From assembly GCA_024305405.1 (NCBI GenBank), contig JAKNDB010000109.1, positions 4,402,001-4,466,000 of the forward strand: a stretch of DNA of 64,000 bases, in the 5' to 3' direction. Positions 51,795 through 62,726 of this stretch are shown one piece after another. The first letter of the stretch is position 1. Each line of letters begins with the position of its first letter. The notes under the pieces are model-generated. The model saw only the letters and a list, made by a program, of their open reading frames with translations. It was not told the DNA's origin and did no database searches. The translations under genes were made by a program, and so were the position numbers. This stretch comes from Dirofilaria immitis. Taxonomy: Eukaryota > Nematoda > Chromadorea > Rhabditida > Onchocercidae.

Positions 51795-54700
51795 ATGAGT
51801 ACTGCCGAAGAAAGTCAAAAGTGTGGCCAGAAAACAGCTTTATCGATATTTTTCTTACTCGAATTGATTGCTTATATTTTCGGCTGTATCGCGCTGATAA
51901 GCCCAAGCTGGCAATACGTGTATCTTGAAGTAAGTTCGGGATTCGATTTTTTTTTGAATTTCAGTAACACGGTACTACTTGATCTTTCACTCTTGAATTT
52001 AATTATATTTCTGCAACTTCTGGTGTATATTGAATTTCTTATTATTTGGCTCTTTGATCCTACTCATTTCATTCCTTTTATGCTGATTAATTGAACTCTT
52101 ATTACTGATATTTACATTTATTGTAGAATGGACGTACAGAGCATCACCATGGATTATGGCTTGATTGTAAACGCGATTATTCTCATGATTATGGTCGTAG
52201 CCGTGAGTATTATGAGACTCTGTATAGGTTGGTATAACTCTATGAAAAGCGAAAATTAAAAATGTAGCTATATTTTATGAAAGATTGAAAAAGATTACAT
52301 TTTTCTTTACGTTTGCTTATGTATGGGATAAAGCAACAAGTTTCTCCCGATTCAACTCTTTCATAAGTATGACATTTGATGCCAATTTTGCATTATTGAA
52401 ATTCCAATTCATTTTAGTGTATATAAAAATTATAGACTTAATAGGCAGCAGTCGCCATTTGATCAATTTTTTCTAACATCGTTATTGTGTGTATACAAAT
52501 TCGACTATTATATTGATACTGAAGATCTCTATGATCACAATCATGATGAAAATCGCCTACAGGATGACGCCAACCAACATTTACTCTTGGGTTCGTTAAA
52601 TCTCCTTATTACATTCTCAATTTTTATAGATCAATCTTTTCCTACTTTTTCATTTATATAAAGTAATGGTTCAATTCGTTTCAGGCTGGAAAATAGCATC
52701 ACTGGCTGCTCTTGGATTTGCAGCACTAACAGCAAGTGCAGCATTATTGCTTTCAATTTGCTCTTTTGTCATCGCACTCTTATTTGTGCTGCAGCTGTTC
52801 TTGTCACTGTTTCTGGTCGGTATATACTTAAAACTTACTTTAATCTGATTCTTTCAAGCGTTTTTTCTTTCAAATTTAGCAGATGGGTTATGAATGAATT
52901 TTTGAAAGAGCATTTATAATTACAGCACTAGCAAAGTGTAGATAATAAGTTCAACTTCGAATAAAATCTTTGCTTCTGAGGCATAACTTTTATAGCCTTA
53001 CTCTCTTTTATGGGCTTATTAATATTCTACATTTGGGCCAACTATCAGGACAACAATATTATTAAAGAAGAAGATGGCGTCTATCAGGTTGTTTTAATTA
53101 TGAATCAGACAGATATATATAGTTTTGGAATTTCTCGTAGATAAGTAGTCAGACGAATAAAAACAACAGTTAATTTTTATTGGCTTCAATGTTCCATTGA
53201 CAGTACGGAACAGACCACTATTAGGAGCGCACATTTTGACGCATTATGATAATTCCTCACTTTCCATTCGGCAAATCTTTCTAGTTAAGTGATGTTTAAT
53301 GAAGTATTCATATTTTTTCATCAGGATATATCTTTGTAGTCGTTTACGGGATGGTGTGCGAATGGCGTAGTGGTTGTGCTACTGCTTGATACTCAAGAAT
53401 TACTGAGTACAAATACTACTAGTGAACCATTTAGTGATGAAAATTTCTTTCCCCAACAGAATGAATTTCAAAGAAAGAAAATCCTGCGATGTTGAAATCC
53501 CCGTTCTGAAAATGGTCATGCTATTACAGAATAATTTCAGTGATTGTAATAAATTCGCCTTGCTCTGTTGGTTTTGAAAAGGATCAGCAAAAAGTGATTC
53601 CTTGAGATATTCTCACTGTGAAATTCGGAGGGTTTTGCATTTTAAGTATTTTTTTTTAAGGGATTTGAAAGCCTGCAAACTTTAGAGATTCTTTCCTCTA
53701 AATGTAAATCCTTCATCATAATACGCTCCCTTTCATGCAACTGCATTTTTTTTAATTGCAGCTTTGAACTTTCCTCGAGAATTTAAATTGATTTAGTTCT
53801 GTTTTTGTTTTTAACTTTTGGGTGAAGTAATTTAAGTTTTTAAAATTATATGTTTGGAGCATTTGGATTGTTTTCGGTTTTTGTTAAAGATTTAGTATAT
53901 TCGAAGAGTATTTTTTTTCGAAATTCGTGGTAATTAAATTTTGTTCTGATTTTTAGCAGTATTTCGGATGGGCGTTGTATATGCAAATAGCAGGGACGGC
54001 GATGCAGTTTATTGCATCTTTCTCAGGTTGTGCTGTTACTTCAATGGCATTCAGAAAAGCCGCACTGAACTGGTTAAAATCGAGGTTATTCATTCTATTT
54101 TACGCTCAGTTATTATATTAACTTAGTGCTCCAATTTATCTGCTTTCTATAAATTGAGAAACATCTAAATTCCAGGTTGCTGATAGAGATAATTCAACCT
54201 TACTTGACCGAACATTTTCATCCCCGTTCAAGCGTTCGTTTTCAGCAGTTTATAGATTAGACTCATCTGCTCTCCAAAAATGGGAAAAGGATTACATGAA
54301 TATCGTTCAATCAAACAGTATCACCAAGAGGGTAGTTTTTCTTGACCATATATAATAGTTTGTAATGCATATTCCAGTACACGTAATTAATGAGCATTCG
54401 TAACTTTCCTAAATCACTTCAATTTGATGTTTTTGTTATTTTTGAGACGTAATTATATGCTAAGCGATCATTTTTGCTCAGTCTGTCAAATTTACCCTTA
54501 TTTTAATGTTTTACTAAGTATCAAACTTGTTGATCTGTACTGTTGAACGATCTCATTGCTTTGTAATATTTTCCATTTTATGAAAGGTCTTTTTTTTTCA
54601 ATAAAAACCAGTATTTGCAATTTTAAGCGTGCAATATCAGTACCGAATTTCAAGAAATATTCGAGAAAAGGTCAACACAGCTCACAGGAAAACAAAATCA

Positions 54701-57700
54701 CAAAATCCACTTCTAATTTATGCACAAGTATTGACCAATCAAACTTAAGCATTAATTCCGAAACGTTTTCTTCAACAACAAAAATACCGCTGTCGTTTTC
54801 AATTCCACTTCCAAAGGTTACACTTCTGTTAAATTACGAATGATAACTGCGTCATTTAGAGCATTACTTCATTTTTGTAAAAACAGTGTTTTCTCTGTAG
54901 TAGATTGTTCGATTTTAATAATACCTTAAAAGGAAAAAAATACGATTCAAGCTAAGTGTGCAATAAATTTGCATTATCTCTTCTTCACCAAATACTGCGA
55001 AAATCCGACTTAGCACAATCCAAGGACTTTTAGGATTTATGCAAAAATTTTAATTTGAGATTAAATATTATGCTAAAGTGTGAAAAGCAATATTAATACT
55101 TCAACTACTTTCTCTCTATTACGCTGTTTTTTCGTGTTGAGAATATCTGTGACTGTACAGTTTTGTGTGGAGCATTTATTTTTGATTGCAGTCAATTCTA
55201 AAAGCTTCATCAAAACAGTTTTCAACGATATCAAATGTAAATCAACAATTAAGCGATGATTCGTTGACTTATGAATACTTGCCAGTTGACTTCATAAGAA
55301 ATTCACGAAGTACAGGAACGGTAAACAAAGCGTTCATGACTATCTTTGATGATACTAATGCATTCGATCAAATCAAGTATGCTATGAATATTTATTGATT
55401 TTTCCAGATTCATTTTACCCATTTCTCACATGCGATTTTTTCATCTAAAAAAATTTTTTCAGAAGAAACAGTAGTTTTATTTCTAGTTCTTTACTTCATC
55501 AATAGTTATCAATGTTTTTTTTCATAGTGAGCTAAAATTAGCTGAGTGCAGTTAACTGCTAGTTCACAGAGATTGACATTAATGCGATGAAATATATGCA
55601 ATATTAACACCAACTAAGCTAAAAAGTTTCCTGCATTGTACCATTAAATAGCCTTGATTTTTCTAATGACACAAAGCAGTAGAGATACTTTCATTTTGCA
55701 GAGATGTTCCTAATCAACGCACCCACTCAGAAAGCTCAATCAATGTCTATGATAAAGTATATGAGCATATTGCGGGTAAACCGCATAGTCGTGAACAGGC
55801 AAACGATTATCATAAGAACATCGCGATTTGTGCTGACAAAATTTCAATTTCTTCTGGTTTGATTGTTACCATTTTTAAATTAGGTACCCCAATTACTAAT
55901 ACTTTCTCCGTTGCTTAATTTAGTTTCTGCAAATCATTATATGAGCACGCTAAAAGAGGATTGCGATATTACTCATTTATCTGGCTATATTATCGATGAT
56001 ATATATTGATTATATTTCTTTAATGATTTTGCCAAATTTATGTTTAAGAGCAAAAACAGGCCAATTATGAAGATAGTGGAAGAAGTACGTTTATCAATGA
56101 TGTGCCTTCTTCTTTAAGCGCCAGTTCATCTAAGTTCATTTTTCTGTTTCTTTTTCATGGCATTTTGTAAAAGCAATAAAAATTTTATTATTACTCTAAC
56201 CTTAGGGATTTGACTATTTAGATTAGCTTTCGCGCATTCGATTCCTGAAACGATCACTGTACCGACGGATTGTTGTGCATCTACCGATTTACGTGAGAAT
56301 CTCCCAGTTCCATCAAATGATGTATTTGTTAGTTTTGAATCTTGATTTCATTGAACTTTGTTGCAGCGAAATATTTCTTTCAAAAATTTTTCATTCATTC
56401 GAATTGTTGCACATTTTTCACATCTCAGATGGCTTCACGATTTGACAGTGATAAAACATTGGCAACAATGTATGCGGGAATGCAACCGAGCGCAGCAACA
56501 TCGAATTTGCGAGATTTTTTGTAGAACAAAACAGACGTTTCCATTTTTCAAATGAATACTCACTGGATGATATTCCGGATGATGTTGCGATCAACACATT
56601 CGATCTTGCGACATTTATGGAAAAAGAACGGTAAAAGTATTTCAAAAGCTGATTGAAATGTTTTGAAATTTCAAGATGAATCTTGAAGCTAACAATACAG
56701 TTAAGTGAGAAAAAATGGAATTTAAGGATGTGTTCGGAAATTGTTTTAATAAAGTTTTCGTAAGTATCCGTACACATGGATCATGTCAACTATTGCGGAT
56801 CATTAAAAATTTAACTTTTCGATCACGAAAAACTGAAGCATTGAAACTTTCGAAACGTGTCAATTCATCAGAACACAGTCCATTAAATAAGTGCATGTTA
56901 AACAAGAGAAAAATACAGATTCAGAAAAACTGCTTAGACACAGACGACATGGGACGTTATTCCCATCCCTTTTGTGTTATTTGTACTATCTTATTTATTC
57001 ATGTTTTTAATATGATGCTCTGTTATTGCAATGTAATCGCACCGCAAGAACAGATGCAAAACTCACTGTCTTAAGCTATCTGCTTATGTTTCTGACTTGT
57101 CACTTGCATAATTTATGTGCGTTGTTTTCTGCAGTTCAATTAAACGATTGCTTTCTTTCAAATACTGCTGAACGACACTTATTGTAATAGATTATTGCAA
57201 GGAAAAACAACTAATAATCATTGCACTCGCTGTTTCACTCGATGAAAAGTTGTTTGCTTAATCACGATGTGACACGTTCGGCATCTTTTTGCTTACTGTT
57301 AATCTTCCATAATAAATTTATGTCTTTGTTTGCTTTCGTTAGTAATCGTTTATTATTATTGCATTTAATAACGATGACCAGGTACCCTTAACGAAAAGTG
57401 ATGCATGCTGACGAAGTGCATTATTGGACTGACTGGTATGTATTTCTAAATTTGAATATATTTCTTTTTCATGAAACATTTCAAATGTTTCATTTACTAT
57501 TGTTTTAGGAGTTTAGGACCTGAAATGGATCGTTCCATAGGCTCGCTTAATACACCTGGAAATACGGCAACTATAGAGAGTGACATCCAGCGGCCTGAAG
57601 CACAATTGTGTTTGAATTTGTTCATGAATGGCGGTGTAGCGTCGCTGTTTGCTGGAAACAGTGCTAGTGATTGTTTAACTGAAGCAAAAAAAGCACTATC

Positions 57701-57725
57701 ACTACCGTCTAGAAATTATTGGTGA
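51795..57725 (+). CDS. Clc-like (claudin-like) protein with long cytoplasmic tail
   Basis: Fifteen phased exons: 51795-51929, 52127-52227, 52445-52590, 52685-52819, 52996-53087, 53957-54084, 54187-54331, 54628-54816, 55192-55376, 55702-55864, 56060-56133, 56222-56321, 56429-56630, 56706-56759, 57509-57725. They give about 688 residues, with one base needed in the T-run 56515-56520. Residues 1-246 are the Clc-like core: TM1 ending ALISPSWQYVYLE, GLWLDC loop with a second Cys (LLCVYKFDYY), then three more TM helices. The remaining 440 or so residues are polar, Ser/Thr/Asn-rich, and carry Tyr motifs: TYEYLPVDF, VYDKVYEHI, ANYEDSG. These match YxxPhi sorting or phosphotyrosine sites. Some tail acceptors are non-consensus (TTTTAAG at 54627, GATAG at 54186, GTTAAG at 56705), so tail exons are less sure than the core. 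No PDZ-type C-terminus (ends SRNYW). Confidence 0.8.
53354..53428 (+). other. tRNA-like sequence, degenerate
   Basis: Inside intron 5 of the long-tailed Clc-like gene. TGGCGTAGTGG at 53363-53373 fits a pol III A box. GTAG/CTAC, CTTG/CAAG and AGTA/TACT pairs sit where D, anticodon and T stems would be. The T loop (CAAATAC) and the acceptor stem do not fit a functional tRNA. Likely a tRNA pseudogene or tRNA-derived short element. Confidence 0.25.
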
Positions 57726-57822
57726 ATCGCTTTTATAATCTGGATAGATAAAATGCGCTGATTAATGCATTCGAGTTCATCGTTTTTGAGTGTAGATGAT
57801 TCCTTGAGGTTGTTCTGAAAAG

Positions 57823-57824
<2 letters not shown>

Positions 57825-57855
<31 letters not shown>
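57825..57855. repeat. (TA)n microsatellite
   Basis: About fifteen TA units, lying between the end of the Clc-like gene and the dxr relic. Confidence 0.9.
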
Positions 57856-57857
<2 letters not shown>

Positions 57858-57889
57858 TCGTTGTTACTATAGTTGTGTAGTTGTGTTTT

Positions 57890-58650
57890 TATTGTTGATA
57901 GCGTGAAAAATTCATTGACAGCTAACACTGCCATGCTAAGTTTTAGCGCAGACAAGCGCTCATAGTCAGGCTCTTGAAAGGCCAATTTTTTTCTTGCTTT
58001 GTTAAATCTAATTACTTAAAACCAACCTTTCTGGCCAAGACAAAGCGTATTCCGCGAGTACCAGCAAAGTTGAAACCATCTTTATAAACTACAACTCCAT
58101 GTATTATCGATTCGAGGTGTACTACTGTTTCAGCTTTATTCAAACTGATGTTAAATAAGCTATGTGCTTCTTTTATTTATAGAACTTTATTCGTCATTGT
58201 AGCACTGTTGATTGAGATTTTTTTCCCATGTTTCGAGTAGGTTAATGCTTGATCTTCTATAGCGTTTCTTAATTGTTCGAGACTATGATTTAAGAATGGT
58301 GCGCCAGAAGCAGTAAGTATAATCTTTCCTACACATCTGTCATCATTTTGGGAGACTTGACAAACTGCAGTGTGTTCAGGGTCGATGGGAATTATCTGTA
58401 CATTTTTTCCTTAGCTTTCTTAAGTAGTAATTCTCATCGCAAACAGTACTTTGTTCGCTAGTGCAATGACTTTAGTGCCACTTTCCATTATGTGCACAAC
58501 TAGCTGAAGGTCTGCAATGCCAGCTATCGCAGACCTGAGAGATCAATAGGCAAAGAAGCAACATTTGTTAGACGTTCAATGCCAACTTCTTTGATATCTG
58601 TACCAAGTAAACTTTCCATTAAATCTTTGTAAAGTAGTTTGTTCTAGTAA
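57890..58650 (-). pseudogene. dxr: degraded Wolbachia-type dxr (ispC) copy
   Basis: Read on the minus strand, successive fragments match 1-deoxy-D-xylulose-5-phosphate reductoisomerase in gene order: YKDLMESLLGTDIKEVG, SGTKVIALANK, IIPIDPEHTAVCQ, KIILTASGAPFLN, ISINSATMTNK, KEAHSLF, IIHGVVVYKDGFNFAG, YALSWPER, LAFQEPDYERLSALKLSMAV. The frame is broken by stops (for example the residue after NKVL, where the family has NKGLE, is TAA) and shifts. The N-terminal NADPH-binding part and the C-terminal end are missing. Animals lack the MEP pathway; Wolbachia has it, so this is best read as a nuclear insertion from a Wolbachia endosymbiont. It cannot encode a working enzyme. Confidence 0.85.
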
Positions 58651-58997
58651 ATGTTTCCAGTGTCCTGTCGTATTTCGCTTATAGTAATATCGTTTTATTT
58701 TATAAAAAAATAATTAAGATGCATTTTAAAGGCTTGGACTCGTATTTTTGCATAATACCTTGTTTGTGGGGATGTAATGTGCAAGAATGAAGATTTAATG
58801 GATATAATGTAAACTTGAAAAATGTGACATCTATGGCGATTGATAAGAAATTGACTGAAACAAGAATCAATTGTTCATAGGTGGGGATGTTACAAGGGAA
58901 TAGAATATGATACTGAAGAATGAAATACAAGAAATCTTGAACTATTTGCATGGCAAAAGTGGGATAAATGGAAGAAGCAAGGTGGCAGCGCGCTACT

Positions 58998-59011
58998 GTC
59001 TCCATGGCAAC
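58998..59011 (+). promoter_or_regulatory. X-box (RFX/DAF-19 site) upstream of B9D2
   Basis: GTCTCCATGGCAAC fits the nematode X-box consensus GTHNYYATRRNAAC at every position. It ends 61 bp before the B9D2 start codon, the usual place in ciliary genes. It predicts expression in ciliated sensory neurons under the RFX factor DAF-19. Confidence 0.8.
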
Positions 59012-59072
59012 GTAGTTGATATTGACAGGAAGTTGAAGAAAAATCAGGATGAGATGGTGCATTGAGGAGTGA

Positions 59073-60097
59073 ATGGCTGAAGTACACATCATCGGAGAGA
59101 TTGAAAGTGCATCTGGATTCCCGAACAACGTCTTTTTTGTCGATGGGAACTCGTATTTGGTTAGCGACTATTCTTCGTCCTTGGCATTTGATCCTACTTA
59201 GAGAATAGTTCATGGACAGTCCTCAATATTTTAGGTCCCTCTCAAAGTGATTATTCTTTAAACCTTTGCTCTTTCATCAGCTATTTTACTAGTGAGTTGT
59301 ATATAGCTAGATGTACTGCACTATTTGAGATCATATTAAGGTGGTGGATGGCGTTTAATACAGGGAGTGAGCAAAGGACAAACTCAAACCGACTTATCTG
59401 AATACGGAGAACTCGCATCCTTTTCGCATCCGTTGGATATCCATCTTGTCACTAAAACCATACAAGGTCAGCTTGACAAATTATTTGACGATCTATCTTG
59501 AAATTCAAAAGCCCTTTCACTTGAGCTCCTTTGTTTTCTCCGACTATTTCATATTTATAGTCCTTCATAGCCCAAAACTTGGTTGTGGGAATAAAGAAGA
59601 GTTTACTCAAAATGTTTCCTACGTTCAGGATGGCCTTTAATTAGTCTACAAGTCTGGCACTATGACGAATTTGGTCGGCAGGAATTGTATGGTTACGGGT
59701 CCATGTATTTGCCAGCTTCACCCGGTGAGCACGAGGTAATTTTTTGTTGGCACAGTAAAAATGATTGTTATTTGTAGTGCTAGTCAGGGCATTTAGAAAC
59801 ATCTATAAATTTCACTTTTTCATAATCAGTTTACTTTTTTGTTCGGTTTTCATTGAACAAAGTAGCTTAATTATTGAAATAAATTAAGTACAGATGAAAT
59901 GTTATACATGGAGACCGAAAGGTGATCTACGTGAAGAAATGATGCAGTACTTTGTTGGTGGAAGTTTGCAGTTTAGCAATAAAATTTCGACACGACTCGA
60001 TGACATTTCAAAATTGCGCACTATATCTATGGGTTTCGTTAGACTGCGAATTTCAGTAATAACCAGGAATTTTGATCGTTTTGGAATTCAGTGTTGA
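59073..60097 (+). CDS. B9D2: B9 domain-containing protein 2 (MKSR-2)
   Basis: Four exons: 59073-59159, 59341-59466, 59629-59735, 59894-60097. Phases agree if the T-run 59133-59138 has one more base; this restores FFCRWELVFG, matching the family FCKWG region. The product is then 174 residues; human B9D2 has 175. It starts MAEVHIIGEIESASGF and ends VITRNFDRFGIQC; human B9D2 ends LLRNFDRYGVEC. Other family marks are GQTQTDLSE, QVWHYDEFGRQELYGYGS, LPASPGEHE and YTWRPKGDLREEM. The single B9 (C2-like) domain fills the whole protein. B9D1, B9D2 and MKS1 form a complex at the ciliary transition zone that gates entry of membrane proteins. Read without the extra base, exon 1 ends in phase 0 and the second exon is out of frame. 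Confidence 0.93.
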
Positions 60098-60488
60098 TAA
60101 CTTAAATCTTCCTTTAACTATTGCTTGTTGTCTAGTAAATACGAATGCCATATGCAATATGTTAAAAACATTGCTTTGTTAGTGAAAGCTTTTTGATCCT
60201 GCCTGAATACCAACGATGCATTGGTTCCCATATTCTATCACTTTTTTTCTTTTGAATATGCCACTCATCAATTAGCAGTACCACTTGCTGCCATTAACCG
60301 AATAATGTTTTCTGATTACATTTGTCTGTTCTCATAAGTCATTGATAGCTTACGTGGTGAACAGTAGTCAGTATGAGTCGGAGAAGATGCATTCCCGTAT
60401 TTTTCCCATTCTATCTACCTTATTTTTTTCGGGATGTTCACCTTAGATTTTTGGCTAAGTCGGTGGGTTCCTTTGTTCTGTAATTCAG

Positions 60489-60694
60489 GATATCAACTGA
60501 TTGTTGCGTACAAGATGGACGATAAAGCCATTTCTTATGAAGAATTCTGTTATTATTGGGCTTTTCTAGGACGATCATTAAGCAGTATTCATCGTATGCA
60601 GCTACCAGATCTTGCTAGCAATGCTTCGAAAAAGCAAAGCTCACTGTCACCCTATTTGACTATCTCTCGCAAAATATTTAGATCGGTTCTTTGA
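60489..60694 (+). CDS. small unknown ORF downstream of B9D2
   Basis: A good acceptor (TGTAATTCAG) precedes an open frame to TGA at 60694. The first in-frame ATG is 60515, giving 59 residues (MDDKAISYEEFCYYWAFLGR, then a basic Ser-rich end). It lies 392 bp after the B9D2 stop on the same strand, a distance seen between genes of nematode operons, so a trans-spliced downstream gene is possible. It could also be the last exon of another transcript. I do not recognise the family. Confidence 0.4.
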
Positions 60695-62726
60695 ATGCGA
60701 TCTGAAAAGACGAAAAAGAAAGTTTTCGTTGTTTATTTGAAGGTGTAATATTTATTTCAAGATGTAACAGAACACTGACGAGCACATAACTATCAATACC
60801 ATGAACATGAAATTACTTAACTATCCAATACGAACGTTTCGTGGTGGTATATAACTGTAGGTTACTAAAAACCCAAAAGACATCTGTTTCACTGTATTCA
60901 GTTAAACCATTCATTGTTTGTAATCAGTTACGAAAAATGCATCCAAATAGCATATGTTGCAAAAAAAGCTGACGCAAGTAAAAGCAAGTTTTGAAACGGT
61001 GAAAAAGAGAATGTATTATAAAGCAGTAAATTGAAAGACAATGACTGATTTAGGAAACGATTTAGAAGGCTGAAATGAATTACGGGAATGTGGAATTGTC
61101 ATGCGACACTGTAACCAGCGATACCAAATAACTTGTTAATCATGATTAAAACAATTTTTATTCTTTTAAATTGAATAATACCTTGTCTTTCAAAAATAGA
61201 GTGCCGTAGTCATAAACGACAGAATGCAAAACATTTCTGAGCGATTCTTTTCACTGGTCATGCATGTCTGATCTATATCCGAAATATGATCATGATTTTT
61301 AGATAAAACATGATAATTAGCTCAAGATGAATTTCAATTTTATATAATATTTTCTTTGAAGTTACATTCCTGATGCCGTTGAAAAGGTGAAACGTAACAT
61401 TATACTGTTTATGTTCTTTATCAAGTATAATTAAAGCCTTTTCAAATTACTTTTTCTCGTGTTCTGTTGGATCAAAACCGACTGTAGAATATACAAAATG
61501 CACAGTTTATCATTTATAAAATATTTATTCCATTCATCAAGAAGAGCTGATTTTCTTTTGAATCCATTTTTGCCCCTTCATCCCTCTCATCCATAACGCG
61601 ACAAATTAAAGATGTCACATCCAAAGAATTTGTAGGATGGAAAATTCGCGTTTTTTTTTGGAAGTACTAAATACCATATATTATATAAATGATAAACTGT
61701 GCATTTTGTATATATGTGAGGAGATTTTAGTTACCTTCCGTCGCTGGAATTTTGGATATTTAGAATTTGTGATAGCTAGTCCATTTCGCATTTAAAACTG
61801 TTTTTTAACGATAGTTTTTCTACTTGTATTCTAATGAAGCGTCGGAAATTTTTCTTGTGACTTAAGGGACGTTTTTGATAAATTATTTATTACAATTATT
61901 TAAATATTTTTCAAACCATGCTGTTTTTCACTTTATTTGTATGTAACCATTCTATAATCCAGTTTGACTCGACCTGACCCATCTCTAATCTTTTAGTGAC
62001 TTCCGAAACGTTGAATAATAAATTAAATAGAATACATACGGAAAATAGAATATATTCTTCATGGAATGATGGTATGAAAATAGCACAAAAATTTGTAGAG
62101 CACAGGATGTTATAACTTCTACGAGAACACTCTTTATGAGTATTGTGAAATGGCGAAGAATAATTCAGTGACTGAAGTGGACAGAACCGAAAAGGACAGA
62201 TGGACGATGTATTGAGTCTACAGTCTTCATACGATTTTCGAAATCGGAACTGCTAGAAGTTGCGAAGAGTGATGCAGTGACGTATTGTTCAGGGGCAATA
62301 TGGGATGTGGAGATTTTTAAGAAAAGTTTTTTTAGTTTTCATCTTGGAAAATTTTCGGTTCCCATGCACAGAAAGGAAGAAACTATATTAACTATAGAAA
62401 AGGAGCGTGCTTTGAGGACATCAGCGCTGTTTTCGCATAATCCTTATGTTATATTTTTATAGTGTTCATAAAGAATATTTAGACGAATTTCATCTCCAAA
62501 TTGAATGAATTCTTAGTTCTTTAAAAATTGATGGGAAATAGAAATGAAGCAGTGAAATTAGTAGAAAATTGAAAATTTTCCAAGATGAAAATTACTGACG
62601 TTCGTAATTCTAGTCATTCACTGTTTGCTTTTGCTACTGAAGAATTTGAATTGTCAGAAGAGAAATTTGTCGGAATTTCGATAAGTAAGAATAATTTTTA
62701 GGTAACAAAAATCGTCAGTGCATAAA
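60695..62726. other. intergenic before ERp44
   Basis: No supported gene. It contains the inverted-repeat element at 61490-61712. A 33-codon polar frame near 62119-62213 (MAKNNSVTEVDRTEKDRWTM) has no splice context. Confidence 0.5.
61490..61712. mobile_element. MITE-like element with 29-bp perfect inverted repeats
   Basis: 61490-61518 and 61684-61712 are exact reverse complements (arms begin TATACAAAATGCACAGTTTA), separated by 165 bp with no ORF. The arms start and end in TA, as expected for Tc1/mariner-type elements with TA target duplication. The family is not identified. Confidence 0.55.

Noticed and set aside
54177..54259. Alternative start of the seventh exon of the long-tailed Clc-like gene at TTCCAG, ending QQFID
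   Set aside because: In phase and possible as a short isoform, but the acceptor nine bases on opens a much longer protein-like frame that continues through eight more exons.
56715..57074. 119-codon ORF starting MEFKDVFGN
   Set aside because: The GTAAGT donor at 56760 and the phase chain use another frame for the first 54 bases; the rest looks like intron read-through.
58700..59213. Two long minus-strand ORFs (142 and 107 codons)
   Set aside because: They overlap the B9D2 promoter, X-box and first exon and resemble no family.
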